From: Parapristionchus giblindavisi | Taxonomy: Eukaryota; Nematoda; Chromadorea; Rhabditida; Diplogasteridae | NCBI GenBank assembly: GCA_943737045.1 | Contig: CALSFV010000218.1 | Location: forward strand, 248,001 to 312,000 | Direction: 5' to 3' | DNA length: 64,000 bases | Part shown: positions 28,901 through 43,700 of the stretch, piece after piece | How the letters are laid out: each line of letters opens with the position of its first letter | Numbering within the stretch: position 1 is the stretch's first letter | Translations under genes and position numbers: made by a program | The notes under the pieces: model-generated | Told to the model about the DNA's origin: nothing | The model's input: only the letters and a program-made list of their open reading frames with translations | Database searches by the model: none

Positions 28901-30166
28901 ACCTATCGTGTCATATACCAAATGAAAGAGCGAAAAATTTTGAATAAGATAGACTATTTCAAAGTGGTCAGTACCCCCATTATGTAAATTTATCTTTCAA
29001 TACTCTCTGTTTTTGGTACAAAATAATTCGTTACAAGTCTAATTGTCAATGATACTTATCGAGTAATATACTATGTGAAAGAGGAAAAAATTCTGAATGA
29101 GACACACTTCAGGTCATGTTGAGCTGTAATATTTTACTGCTGCTATAATGACCGAAGTACAAAAGTAGCTTTTACTCTGATATGATCAAGATAACTTGAG
29201 AAATATGAAAATGAAAATGAAACCTATCGTGTCATATACCAAATGAAAGAGCGAAAAATTCTGAATAAGATAGACTATTTCAAAGTGGTCAGTACGGACA
29301 ATATGTAAATTTATCTTTCAATACTCTCTGTTTTTGGTACAAAATAATTCGTTACAAGTCTAATTGTCAATGATACTTATCGAGTAATATACTATGTGAA
29401 AGAGGAAAAAATTCTGAATGAGATACACTTCAGGTCATGTTGAGCTGTAATATTTTACTGCTGCTATAATGACCGAAGTACAAAAGTAGCTTTTACTCTG
29501 ATATGATCAAGATAACTTGAGAAATATGAAAATGAAAATGAAACCTATCGTGTCATATACCAAATGAAAGAGCGAAAAATTCTGAATAAGATAGACTATT
29601 TCAAAGTGGTCAGTACGGACAATATGTAAATTTATCTTTCAATACTCTCTGTTTTTGGTACAAAATAATTCGTTACAAGTCTAATTGTCAATGATACTTA
29701 TCGAGTAATATACTATGTGAAAGAGGAAAAAATTCTGAATGAGATACACTTCAGGTCATGTTGAGCTGTAATATTTTACTGCTGCTATAATGACCGAAGT
29801 ACAAAAGTAGCTTTTACTCTGATATGATCAAGATAACTTGAGAAATATGAAAATGAAAATGAAACCTATCGTGTCATATACCAAATGAAAGAGCGAAAAA
29901 TTCTGAATAAGATAGACTATTTCAAAGTGGTCAGTACTTACAATATGTAAATTTATCTTTCAATACTCTCTGTTTTTGGTACAAAATAATTCGTTACAAG
30001 TCTAATTGTCAATGATACTTATCGAGTAATATACTATGTGAAAGAGGAAAAAATTCTGAATGAGACACACTTCAGGTCATGTCGAGCTGTAATATTTTAC
30101 TGCTGCTATAATGACCGAAGTACAAAAGTAGCTTTTACTCTGATATGATCAAGATAACTTGAGAAA
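25996..30166. repeat. 13-monomer form of the same higher-order repeat, copy 2 (4171 bp)
   Basis: Same ordered marks as 22146-25995 with one extra cggacaatatg/gagatacac monomer (29204 and 29525 are adjacent and alike), so a single in-register monomer duplication turns the 12-mer into a 13-mer. Length equals 13 x 321 minus 2. Confidence 0.88.
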
Positions 30167-33100
30167 TATGAAAATGAAAATGAAACCTATCGTGTCATAT
30201 ACCAAATGAAAGAGCGAAAAATTCTGAATAAGATAGACTATTTCAAAGTGGTCAGTACCCCCATTATGTAAATTTATCTTTCAATACTCTCTGTTTTTGG
30301 TACAAAATAATTCGTTAGAAGTCTAATTGTCAATGATACGTATCGAGTAATATACTATGTGAAAGAGGAAAAAATTCTGAATGAGACACACTTCAGGTCA
30401 TGTTGAGCTGTAATATTTTACTGCTGCTATAATGACCGAAGTACAAAAGTAGCTTTTACTCTGATATGATCAACATAACTTGAGAAATATGAAAATGAAA
30501 ATGAAACCTATCGTGTCATATACTAAATGAAAGAGCGAAAAATGCTGAATAAGATAGACTATTTCAAAGTGGTCAGTACGGACAATATGTAAATTTATCT
30601 TTCAATACTCTCTGTTTTTGGTACAAAATAATTCGTTACAAGTCTAATTGTCAATGATACTTATCGAGTAATATACTATGTGAAAGAGGAAAAAATTCTG
30701 AATGAGACACACTTCAGGTCATGTCGAGCTGTAATATTTTACTGCTGCTATAATGACCGAAGTACAAAAGTAGCTTTTACTCTGATATGATCAACATAAC
30801 TTGAGAAATATGAAAATGAAAATGAAACCTATCGTGTCATATACCAAATGAAAGAGCGAAAAATTCTGAATAAGATAGACTATTTCAAAGTGGTCAGTAC
30901 GGACAATATGTAAATTTATCTTTCAATACTCTCTGTTTTTGGTACAAAATAATTCGTTACAAGTCTAATTGTCAATGATACTTATGGAGTAATATACTAT
31001 GTGAAAGAGGAAAAAATTCTGAATGAGACACACTTCAGGTCATGTCGAGCTGTAATATTTTACTGCTGCTATAATGACCGAAGTACAAAAGTAGCTTTTA
31101 CTCTGATATGATCAACATAACTTGAGAAATATGAAAATGAAAATGAAACCTATCGTGTCATATACCAAATGAAAGAGCGAAAAATTCTGAATAAGATAGA
31201 CTATTTCAAAGTGGTCAGTACGGACAATATGTAAATTTATCTTTCAATACTCTCTGTTTTTGGTACAAAATAATTCGTTACAAGTCTAATTGTAAATGAT
31301 ACTTATCGAGTAATATACTATGTGAAAGAGGAAAAAATTCTGAATGAGACACACTTCAGGTCATGTTGAGCTGTAATATTTTACTGCTGCTATAATGACC
31401 GAAGTACAAAAGTAGCTTTTACTCTGATATGATCAAGATAACTTGAGAAATATGAAAATGAAAATGAAACCTATCGTGTCATATACCAAATGAAAGAGCG
31501 AAAAATTCTGAATAAGATAGACTATTTCAAAGTGGTCAGTACGGACAATATGTAAATTTATCTTTCAATACTCTCTGTTTTTGGTACAAAATAATTCGTT
31601 ACAAGTCTAATTGTCAATGATACTTATCGAGTAATATACTATGTGAAAGAGGAAAAAATTCTGAATGAGATACACTTCAGGTCATGTTGAGCTGTAATAT
31701 TTTACTGCTGCTATAATGACCGAAGTACAAAAGTAGCTTTTACTCTGATATGATCAAGATAACTTGAGAAATATGAAAATGAAAATGAAACCTATCGTGT
31801 CATATACCAAATGAAAGAGCGAAAAATTCTGAATAAGATAGACTATTTCAAAGTGGTCAGTACTTACAATATGTAAATTTATCTTTCAATACTCTCTGTT
31901 TTTGGTACAAAATAATTCGTTACAAGTCTAATTGACAATGATACTTATCGAGTAATATACTATGTGAAAGAGGAAAAAATTCTGAATGAGACACACTTCA
32001 GGTCATGTTGAGCTGTAATATTTTACTGCTGCTATAATGACCGAAGTACAAAAGTAGCTTTTACTCTGATATGATCAACATAACTTGAGAAATATGAAAA
32101 TAAAAATGAAACCAATCGTGTCATATACCAAATGAAAGAGCGAAAAATTCTGAATAAGATAGACTATTTCAAAGTGGTCAGTACCCCCATTATGTAAATT
32201 TATCTTTCAATACTCTCTGTTTTGGTACAAAATAATTCGTTAGAAGTCTAATTGTCAATGATACGTATCGAGTAATATACTATGTGAAAGAGGAAAAAAT
32301 TCTGAATGATACACACTTCAGGTCATGTTGAGCTGTAATATTTTACTGCTGCTATAATGACCGAAGTACAAAAGTAGCTTTTACTCTGATATGATCAACA
32401 TAACTTGAGAAATATGAAAATAAAAATGAAACCAATCGTGTCATATACCAAATGAAAGAGCGAAAAATTCTGAATAAGATAGACTATTTCAAAGTGGTCA
32501 GTACCCCCATTATGTAAATTTATCTTTCAATACTCTCTGTTTTGGTACAAAATAATTCGTTAGAAGTCTAATTGTCAATGATACGTATCGAGTAATATAC
32601 TATGTGAAAGAGGAAAAAATTCTGAATGAGACACACTTCAGGTCATGTTGAGCTGTAATATTTTACTGCTGCTATAATGACCGAAGTACAAAAGTAGCTT
32701 TTACTCTGATATGATCAACATAACTTGAGAAATATGAAAATGAAAATGAAACCTATCGTGTCATATACCAAATGAAAGAGCGAAAAATTCTGTATAAGAT
32801 AGACTATTTCAAAGTGGTCAGTACAGACAATATGTAAATTTATCTTTCAATACTCTCTGTTTTTGGTACAAAATAATTCGTTACAAGTCTAATTGTCAAT
32901 GATACTTATCGAGTAATATACTATGTGAAAGAGGAAAAAATTCTGAATGAGACACACTTCAGGTCATGTCGAGCTGTAATATTTTACTGCTGCTATAATG
33001 ACCGAAGTACAAAAGTAGCTTTTACTCTGATATGATCAAGATAAATTGAGAAATATGAAAATGAAAATGAAACCTATCGTGTCATATACCAAATGAAAGA

Positions 33101-34337
33101 GCGAAAAATTTTGAATAAGATAGACTATTTCAAAGTGGTCAGTACCCCCATTATGTAAATTTATCTTTCAATACTCTCTGTTTTTGGTACAAAATAATTC
33201 GTTACAAGTCTAATTGTCAATGATACTTATCGAGTAATATACTATGTGAAAGAGGAAAAAATTCTGAATGAGACACACTTCAGGTCATGTTGAGCTGTAA
33301 TATTTTACTGCTGCTATAATGACCGAAGTACAAAAGTAGCTTTTACTCTGATATGATCAAGATAACTTGAGAAATATGAAAATGAAAATGAAACCTATCG
33401 TGTCATATACCAAATGAAAGAGCGAAAAATTCTGAATAAGATAGACTATTTCAAAGTGGTCAGTACGGACAATATGTAAATTTATCTTTCAATACTCTCT
33501 GTTTTTGGTACAAAATAATTCGTTACAAGTCTAATTGTCAATGATACTTATCGAGTAATATACTATGTGAAAGAGGAAAAAATTCTGAATGAGATACACT
33601 TCAGGTCATGTTGAGCTGTAATATTTTACTGCTGCTATAATGACCGAAGTACAAAAGTAGCTTTTACTCTGATATGATCAAGATAACTTGAGAAATATGA
33701 AAATGAAAATGAAACCTATCGTGTCATATACCAAATGAAAGAGCGAAAAATTCTGAATAAGATAGACTATTTCAAAGTGGTCAGTACGGACAATATGTAA
33801 ATTTATCTTTCAATACTCTCTGTTTTTGGTACAAAATAATTCGTTACAAGTCTAATTGTCAATGATACTTATCGAGTAATATACTATGTGAAAGAGGAAA
33901 AAATTCTGAATGAGATACACTTCAGGTCATGTTGAGCTGTAATATTTTACTGCTGCTATAATGACCGAAGTACAAAAGTAGCTTTTACTCTGATATGATC
34001 AAGATAACTTGAGAAATATGAAAATGAAAATGAAACCTATCGTGTCATATACCAAATGAAAGAGCGAAAAATTCTGAATAAGATAGACTATTTCAAAGTG
34101 GTCAGTACTTACAATATGTAAATTTATCTTTCAATACTCTCTGTTTTTGGTACAAAATAATTCGTTACAAGTCTAATTGTCAATGATACTTATCGAGTAA
34201 TATACTATGTGAAAGAGGAAAAAATTCTGAATGAGACACACTTCAGGTCATGTCGAGCTGTAATATTTTACTGCTGCTATAATGACCGAAGTACAAAAGT
34301 AGCTTTTACTCTGATATGATCAAGATAACTTGAGAAA
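30167..34337. repeat. 13-monomer form of the same higher-order repeat, copy 3 (4171 bp)
   Basis: Same length and order as 25996-30166, including the duplicated cggacaatatg/gagatacac unit, so copies 2 and 3 are closer to each other than to copy 1. The copy ends at 34337, where a different 6-monomer pattern begins with the tacaaaatg/ttctaag unit. Confidence 0.88.
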
Positions 34338-37300
34338 TATGAAAATGAAAATGAAACCTATCGTGTCATATACAAAATGAAAGAGCGAAAAATTCTGAAT
34401 AAGATAGACTATTTCTAAGTGGTCAGTACCCCCATTATGTAAATTTATCTTTCAATACTCTCTGTTTTTGGTACAAAATAATTCGTTACAAGTCTAATTG
34501 TCAATGATACTTATCGAATAATATACTATGTGAAAGAGGAAAAAATTATGAATGAGACACACTTCAGGTCATGTTGAGCTGTAATATTTTACTGCTGCTA
34601 TAATGACCGAAGTACAAAAGTAGCTTTTACTCTGATATGATCAACATAACTTGAGAAATATGAAAATGAAAATGAAACCTATCGTGTCATATACCAAATG
34701 AAAGAGCGAAAAATTCTGAATAAGATAGACTATTTCAAAGTGGTCAGTACCCCCATTATGTAAATTTATCTTTCAATACTCTCTGTTTTTGGTACAAAAT
34801 AATTCGTTAGAAGTCTAATTGTCAATGATACGTATCGAGTAATATACTATGTGAAAGAGGAAAAAATTCTGAATGAGACACACTTCAGGTCATGTTGAGC
34901 TGTAATATTTTACTGCTGCTATAATGACCGAAGTACAAAAGTAGCTTTTACTCTGATATGATCAACATAACTTGAGAAATATGAAAATGAAAATGAAACC
35001 TATCGTGTCATATACCAAATGAAAGAGCGAAAAATTCTGTATAAGATAGACTATTTCAAAGTGGTCAGTACGGACAATATGTAAATTTATCTTTCAATAC
35101 TCTCTGTTTTTGGTACAAAATAATTCGTTACAAGTCTAATTGTCAATGATACTTATCGAGTAATATACTATGTGAAAGAGGAAAAAATTCTGAATGAGAC
35201 ACACTTCAGGTCATGTCGAGCTGTAATATTTTACTGCTGCTATAATGACCGAAGTACAAAAGTAGCTTTTACTCTGATATGATCAAGATAACTTGAGAAA
35301 TATGAAAATGAAAATGAAACCTATCGTGTCATATACCAAATGAAAGAGCGAAAAATTCTGAATAAGATAGACTATTTCAAAGTGGTCAGTACCCCCATTA
35401 TGTAAATTTATCTTTCAATACTCTCTGTTTTTGGTACAAAATAATTCGTTACAAGTCTAATTGTCAATGATACTTATCGAGTAATATACTATGTGAAAGA
35501 GGAAAAAATTCTGAATGAGACACACTTCAGGTCATGTTGAGCTGTAATATTTTACTGCTGCTATAATGACCGAAGTACAAAAGTAGCTTTTACTCTGATA
35601 TGATCAAGATAACTTGAGAAATATGAAAATGAAAATGAAACCTATCGTGTCATATACCAAATGAAAGAGCGAAAAATTCTGAATAAGATAGACTATTTCA
35701 AAGTGGTCAGTACGGACAATATGTAAATTTATCTTTCAATACTCTCTGTTTTTGGTACAAAATAATTCGTTACAAGTCTAATTGTCAATGATACTTATCG
35801 AGTAATATACTATGTGAAAGAGGAAAAAATTCTGAATGAGATACACTTCAGGTCATGTTGAGCTGTAATATTTTACTGCTGCTATAATGACCGAAGTACA
35901 AAAGTAGCTTTTACTCTGATATGATCAAGATAACTTGAGAAATATGAAAATGAAAATGAAACCTATCGTGTCATATACAAAATGAAAGAGCGAAAAATTC
36001 TGAATAAGATAGACTATTTCAAAGTGGTCAGTACTTACAATATGTAAATTTATCTTTCAATACTCTCTGTTTTTGGTACAAAATAATTCGTTACAAGTCT
36101 AATTGTCAATGATACTTATCGAGTAATATACTATGTGAAAGAGGAAAAAATTCTGAATGAGACACACTTCAGGTCATGTCGAGCTGTAATATTTTACTGC
36201 TGCTATAATGACCGAAGTACAAAAGTAGCTTTTACTCTGATATGATCAAGATAACTTGAGAAATATGAAAATGAAAATGAAACCTATCGTGTCATATACA
36301 AAATGAAAGAGCGAAAAATTCTGAATAAGATAGACTATTTCTAAGTGGTCAGTACCCCCATTATGTAAATTTATCTTTCAATACTCTCTGTTTTTGGTAC
36401 AAAATAATTCGTTACAAGTCTAATTGTCAATGATACTTATCGAATAATATACTATGTGAAAGAGGAAAAAATTATGAATGAGACACACTTCAGGTCATGT
36501 TGAGCTGTAATATTTTACTGCTGCTATAATGACCGAAGTACAAAAGTAGCTTTTACTCTGATATGATCAACATAACTTGAGAAATATGAAAATGAAAATG
36601 AAACCTATCGTGTCATATACCAAATGAAAGAGCGAAAAATTCTGAATAAGATAGACTATTTCAAAGTGGTCAGTACCCCCATTATGTAAATTTATCTTTC
36701 AATACTCTCTGTTTTTGGTACAAAATAATTCGTTAGAAGTCTAATTGTCAATGATACGTATCGAGTAATATACTATGTGAAAGAGGAAAAAATTCTGAAT
36801 GAGACACACTTCAGGTCATGTTGAGCTGTAATATTTTACTGCTGCTATAATGACCGAAGTACAAAAGTAGCTTTTACTCTGATATGATCAACATAACTTG
36901 AGAAATATGAAAATGAAAATGAAACCTATCGTGTCATATACCAAATGAAAGAGCGAAAAATTCTGTATAAGATAGACTATTTCAAAGTGGTCAGTACGGA
37001 CAATATGTAAATTTATCTTTCAATACTCTCTGTTTTTGGTACAAAATAATTCGTTACAAGTCTAATTGTCAATGATACTTATCGAGTAATATACTATGTG
37101 AAAGAGGAAAAAATTCTGAATGAGACACACTTCAGGTCATGTCGAGCTGTAATATTTTACTGCTGCTATAATGACCGAAGTACAAAAGTAGCTTTTACTC
37201 TGATATGATCAAGATAACTTGAGAAATATGAAAATGAAAATGAAACCTATCGTGTCATATACCAAATGAAAGAGCGAAAAATTCTGAATAAGATAGACTA

Positions 37301-38189
37301 TTTCAAAGTGGTCAGTACCCCCATTATGTAAATTTATCTTTCAATACTCTCTGTTTTTGGTACAAAATAATTCGTTACAAGTCTAATTGTCAATGATACT
37401 TATCGAGTAATATACTATGTGAAAGAGGAAAAAATTCTGAATGAGACACACTTCAGGTCATGTTGAGCTGTAATATTTTACTGCTGCTATAATGACCGAA
37501 GTACAAAAGTAGCTTTTACTCTGATATGATCAAGATAACTTGAGAAATATGAAAATGAAAATGAAACCTATCGTGTCATATACCAAATGAAAGAGCGAAA
37601 AATTCTGAATAAGATAGACTATTTCAAAGTGGTCAGTACGGACAATATGTAAATTTATCTTTCAATACTCTCTGTTTTTGGTACAAAATAATTCGTTACA
37701 AGTCTAATTGTCAATGATACTTATCGAGTAATATACTATGTGAAAGAGGAAAAAATTCTGAATGAGATACACTTCAGGTCATGTTGAGCTGTAATATTTT
37801 ACTGCTGCTATAATGACCGAAGTACAAAAGTAGCTTTTACTCTGATATGATCAAGATAACTTGAGAAATATGAAAATGAAAATGAAACCTATCGTGTCAT
37901 ATACAAAATGAAAGAGCGAAAAATTCTGAATAAGATAGACTATTTCAAAGTGGTCAGTACCCCCATTATGTAAATTTATCTTTCAATACTCTCTGTTTTT
38001 GGTACAAAATAATTCGTTACAAGTCTAATTGTCAATGATACTTATCGAGTAATATACTATGTGAAAGAGGAAAAAATTATGAATGAGACACACTTCAGGT
38101 CATGTTGAGCTGTAATATTTTACTGCTGCTATAATGACCGAAGTACAAAAGTAGCTTTTACTCTGATATGATCAACATAACTTGAGAAA
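34338..38189. repeat. 6-monomer higher-order repeat, two copies (1926 bp each)
   Basis: Copies are 34338-36263 and 36264-38189. The first monomer carries four linked private changes (tacaaaatg, ttctaagtgg, tcgaataat, attatgaat), followed by the ttagaag/tacgtatc, gtataagata, cccccattatg and gagatacac units. The ttctaag marks sit at 34415 and 36341, exactly 1926 bp apart, and again at 40193, 3852 bp further on. The final units differ: cttacaatatg in copy 1, and cccccattatg with attatgaat in copy 2. Confidence 0.75.
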
Positions 38190-40757
38190 TATGAAAATGA
38201 AAATGAAACCTATCGTGTCATATACCAAATGAAAGAGCGAAAAATTCTGAATAAGATAGACTATTTCAAAGTGGTCAGTACCCCCATTATGTAAATTTAT
38301 CTTTCAATACTCTCTGTTTTTGGTACAAAATAATTCGTTACAAGTCTAATTGTCAATGATACTTATCGAGTAATATACTATGTGAAAGAGGAAAAAATTC
38401 TGAATGAGACACACTTCAGGTCATGTCGAGCTGTAATATTTTACTGCTGCTATAATGACCGAAGTACAAAAGTAGCTTTTACTCTGATATGATCAAGATA
38501 ACTTGAGAAATATGAAAATGAAAATGAAACCTATCGTGTCATATACCAAATGAAAGAGCGAAAAATTCTGAATAAGATAGACTATTTCAAAGTGGTCAGT
38601 ACCCCCATTATGTAAATTTATCTTTCAATACTCTCTGTTTTTGGTACAAAATAATTCGTTACAAGTCTAATTGTCAATGATACTTATCGAATAATATACT
38701 ATGTGAAAGAGGAAAAAATTATGAATGAGACACACTTCAGGTCATGTTGAGCTGTAATATTTTACTGCTGCTATAATGACCGAAGTACAAAAGTAGCTTT
38801 TACTCTGATATGATCAACATAACTTGAGAAATATGAAAATGAAAATGAAACCTATCGTGTCATATACCAAATGAAAGAGCGAAAAATTCTGAATAAGATA
38901 GACTATTTCAAAGTGGTCAGTACCCCCATTATGTAAATTTATCTTTCAATACTCTCTGTTTTTGGTACAAAATAATTCGTTACAAGTCTAATTGTCAATG
39001 ATACTTATCGAGTAATATACTATGTGAAAGAGGAAAAAATTCTGAATGAGACACACTTCAGGTCATGTTGAGCTGTAATATTTTACTGCTGCTATAATGA
39101 CCGAAGTACAAAAGTAGCTTTTACTCTGATATGATCAAGATAACTTGAGAAATATGAAAATGAAAATGAAACCTATCGTGTCATATACCAAATGAAAGAG
39201 CGAAAAATTCTGAATAAGATAGACTATTTCAAAGTGGTCAGTACGGACAATATGTAAATTTATCTTTCAATACTCTCTGTTTTTGGTACAAAATAATTCG
39301 TTACAAGTCTAATTGTCAATGATACTTATCGAGTAATATACTATGTGAAAGAGGAAAAAATTCTGAATGAGATACACTTCAGGTCATGTTGAGCTGTAAT
39401 ATTTTACTGCTGCTATAATGACCGAAGTACAAAAGTAGCTTTTACTCTGATATGATCAAGATAACTTGAGAAATATGAAAATGAAAATGAAACCTATCGT
39501 GTCATATACAAAATGAAAGAGCGAAAAATTCTGAATAAGATAGACTATTTCAAAGTGGTCAGTACCCCCATTATGTAAATTTATCTTTCAATACTCTCTG
39601 TTTTTGGTACAAAATAATTCGTTACAAGTCTAATTGTCAATGATACTTATCGAGTAATATACTATGTGAAAGAGGAAAAAATTATGAATGAGACACACTT
39701 CAGGTCATGTTGAGCTGTAATATTTTACTGCTGCTATAATGACCGAAGTACAAAAGTAGCTTTTACTCTGATATGATCAACATAACTTGAGAAATATGAA
39801 AATGAAAATGAAACCTATCGTGTCATATACCAAATGAAAGAGCGAAAAATTCTGAATAAGATAGACTATTTCAAAGTGGTCAGTACCCCCATTATGTAAA
39901 TTTATCTTTCAATACTCTCTGTTTTTGGTACAAAATAATTCGTTACAAGTCTAATTGTCAATGATACTTATCGAGTAATATACTATGTGAAAGAGGAAAA
40001 AATTCTGAATGAGACACACTTCAGGTCATGTCGAGCTGTAATACTTTACTGCTGCTATAATGACCGAAGTACAAAAGTAGCTTTTACTCTGATATGATCA
40101 AGATAACTTGAGAAATATGAAAATGAAAATGAAACCTATCGTGTCATATACAAAATGAAAGAGCGAAAAATTCTGAATAAGATAGACTATTTCTAAGTGG
40201 TCAGTACCCCCATTATGTAAATTTATCTTTCAATACTCTCTGTTTTTGGTACAAAATAATTCGTTACAAGTCTAATTGTCAATGATACTTATCGAGTAAT
40301 ATACTATGTGAAAGAGGAAAAAATTATGAATGAGACACACTTCAGGTCATGTTGAGCTGTAATATTTTACTGCTGCTATAATGACCGAAGTACAAAAGTA
40401 GCTTTTACTCTGATATGATCAACATAACTTGAGAAATATGAAAATGAAAATGAAACCTATCGTGTCATATACCAAATGAAAGAGCGAAAAATTCTGAATA
40501 AGATAGACTATTTCAAAGTGGTCAGTACCCCCATTATGTAAATTTATCTTTCAATACTCTCTGTTTTTGGTACAAAATAATTCGTTAGAAGTCTAATTGT
40601 CAATGATACGTATCGAGTAATATACTATGTGAAAGAGGAAAAAATTCTGAATGAGACACACTTCAGGTCATGTTGAGCTGTAATATTTTACTGCTGCTAT
40701 AATGACCGAAGTACAAAAGTAGCTTTTACTCTGATATGATCAACATAACTTGAGAAA

Positions 40758-43700
40758 TATGAAAATGAAAATGAAACCTATCGTGTCATATACCAAATGA
40801 AAGAGCGAAAAATTCTGTATAAGATAGACTATTTCAAAGTGGTCAGTACGGACAATATGTAAATTTATCTTTCAATACTCTCTGTTTTTGGTACAAAATA
40901 ATTCGTTACAAGTCTAATTGTCAATGATACTTATCGACTAATATACTATGTGAAAGAGGAAAAAATTCTGAATGAGACACACTTCAGGTCATGTCGAACT
41001 GTAATATTTTACTGCTGCTATAATGACCGAAGTACAAAAGTAGCTTTTACTCTGATATGATCAAGATAACTTGAGAAATATGAAAATGAAAATGAAACCT
41101 ATCGTGTCATATACCAAATGAAAGAGCGAAAAATTCTGAATAAGATAGACTATTTCAAAGTGGTCAGTACCCCCATTATGTAAATTTATCTTTCAATACT
41201 CTCTGTTTTTGGTACAAAATAATTCGTTACAAGTCTAATTGTCAATGATACTTATCGAGTAATATACTATGTGAAAGAGGAAAAAATTATGAATGAGACA
41301 CACTTCAGGTCATGTTGAGCTGTAATATTTTACTGCTGCTATAATGACCGAAGTACAAAAGTAGCTTTTACTCTGATATGATCAACATAACTTGAGAAAT
41401 ATGAAAATGAAAATGAAACCTATCGTGTCATATACCAAATGAAAGAGCGAAAAATTCTGAATAAGATAGACTATTTCAAAGTGGTCAGTACCCCCATTAT
41501 GTAAATTTATCTTTCAATACTCTCTGTTTTTGGTACAAAATAATTCGTTAGAAGTCTAATTGTCAATGATACGTATCGAGTAATATACTATGTGAAAGAG
41601 GAAAAAATTCTGAATGAGACACACTTCAGGTCATGTTGAGCTGTAATATTTTACTGCTGCTATAATGACCGAAGTACAAAAGTAGCTTTTACTCTGATAT
41701 GATCAACATAACTTGAGAAATATGAAAATGAAAATGAAACCTATCGTGTCATATACCAAATGAAAGAGCGAAAAATTCTGTATAAGATAGACTATTTCAA
41801 AGTGGTCAGTACGGACAATATGTAAATTTATCTTTCAATACTCTCTGTTTTTGGTACAAAATAATTCGTTACAAGTCTAATTGTCAATGATACTTATCGA
41901 GTAATATACTATGTGAAAGAGGAAAAAATTCTGAATGAGACACACTTCAGGTCATGTCGAACTGTAATATTTTACTGCTGCTATAATGACCGAAGTACAA
42001 AAGTAGCTTTTACTCTGATATGATCAAGATAACTTGAGAAATATGAAAATGAAAATGAAACCTATCGTGTCATATACCAAATGAAAGAGCGAAAAATTCT
42101 GAATAAGATAGACTATTTCAAAGTGGTCAGTACCCCCATTATGTAAATTTATCTTTCAATACTCTCTGTTTTTGGTACAAAATAATTCGTTACAAGTCTA
42201 ATTGTCAATGATACTTATCGAGTAATATACTATGTGAAAGAGGAAAAAATTCTGAATGAGACACACTTCAGGTCATGTTGAGCTGTAATATTTTACTGCT
42301 GCTATAATGACCGAAGTACAAAAGTAGCTTTTACTCTGATATGATCAAGATAACTTGAGAAATATGAAAATGAAAATGATACCTATCGTGTCATATACCA
42401 AATGAAAGAGCGAAAAATTCTGAATAAGATAGACTATTTCAAAGTGGTCAGTACGGACAATATGTAAATTTATCTTTCAATACTCTCTGTTTTTGGTACA
42501 AAATAATTCGTTACAAGTCTAATTGTCAATGATACTTATCGAGTAATATACTATGTGAAAGAGGAAAAAATTCTGAATGAGATACACTTCAGGTCATGTT
42601 GAGCTGTAATATTTTACTGCTGCTATAATGACCGAAGTACAAAAGTAGCTTTTACTCTGATATGATCAAGATAACTTGAGAAATATGAAAATGAAAATGA
42701 AACCTATCGTGTCATATACCAAATGAAAGAGCGAAAAATTCTGAATAAGATAGACTATTTCAAAGTGGTCAGTACCCCCATTATGTAAATTTATCTTTCA
42801 ATACTCTCTGTTTTTGGTACAAAATAATTCGTTACAAGTCTAATTGTCAATGATACTTATCGAGTAATATACTATGTGAAAGAGGAAAAAATTCTGAATG
42901 AGACACACTTCAGGTCATGTTGAGCTGTAATATTTTACTGCTGCTATAATGACCGAAGTACAAAAGTAGCTTTTACTCTGATATGATCAAGATAACTTGA
43001 GAAATATGAAAATGAAAATGAAACCTATCGTGTCATATACCAAATGAAAGAGCGAAAAATTCTGAATAAGATAGACTATTTCAAAGTGGTCAGTACCCCC
43101 ATTATGTAAATTTATCTTTCAATACTCTCTGTTTTTGGTACAAAATAATTCGTTACAAGTCTAATTGTCAATGATACTTATCGAGTAATATACTATGTGA
43201 AAGAGGAAAAAATTCTGAATGAGACACACTTCAGGTCATGTCGAGCTGTAATACTTTACTGCTGCTATAATGACCGAAGTACAAAAGTAGCTTTTACTCT
43301 GATATGATCAAGATAACTTGAGAAATATGAAAATGAAAATGAAACCTATCGTGTCATATACAAAATGAAAGAGCGAAAAATTCTGAATAAGATAGACTAT
43401 TTCAAAGTGGTCAGTACCCCCATTATGTAAATTTATCTTTCAATACTCTCTGTTTTTGGTACAAAATAATTCGTTACAAGTCTAATTGTCAATGATACTT
43501 ATCGAGTAATATACTATGTGAAAGAGGAAAAAATTCTGAATGAGACACACTTCAGGTCATGTTGAGCTGTAATATTTTACTGCTGCTATAATGACCGAAG
43601 TACAAAAGTAGCTTTTACTCTGATATGATCAAGATAACTTGAGAAATATGAAAATGAAAATGAAACCTATCGTGTCATATACCAAATGAAAGAGCGAAAA

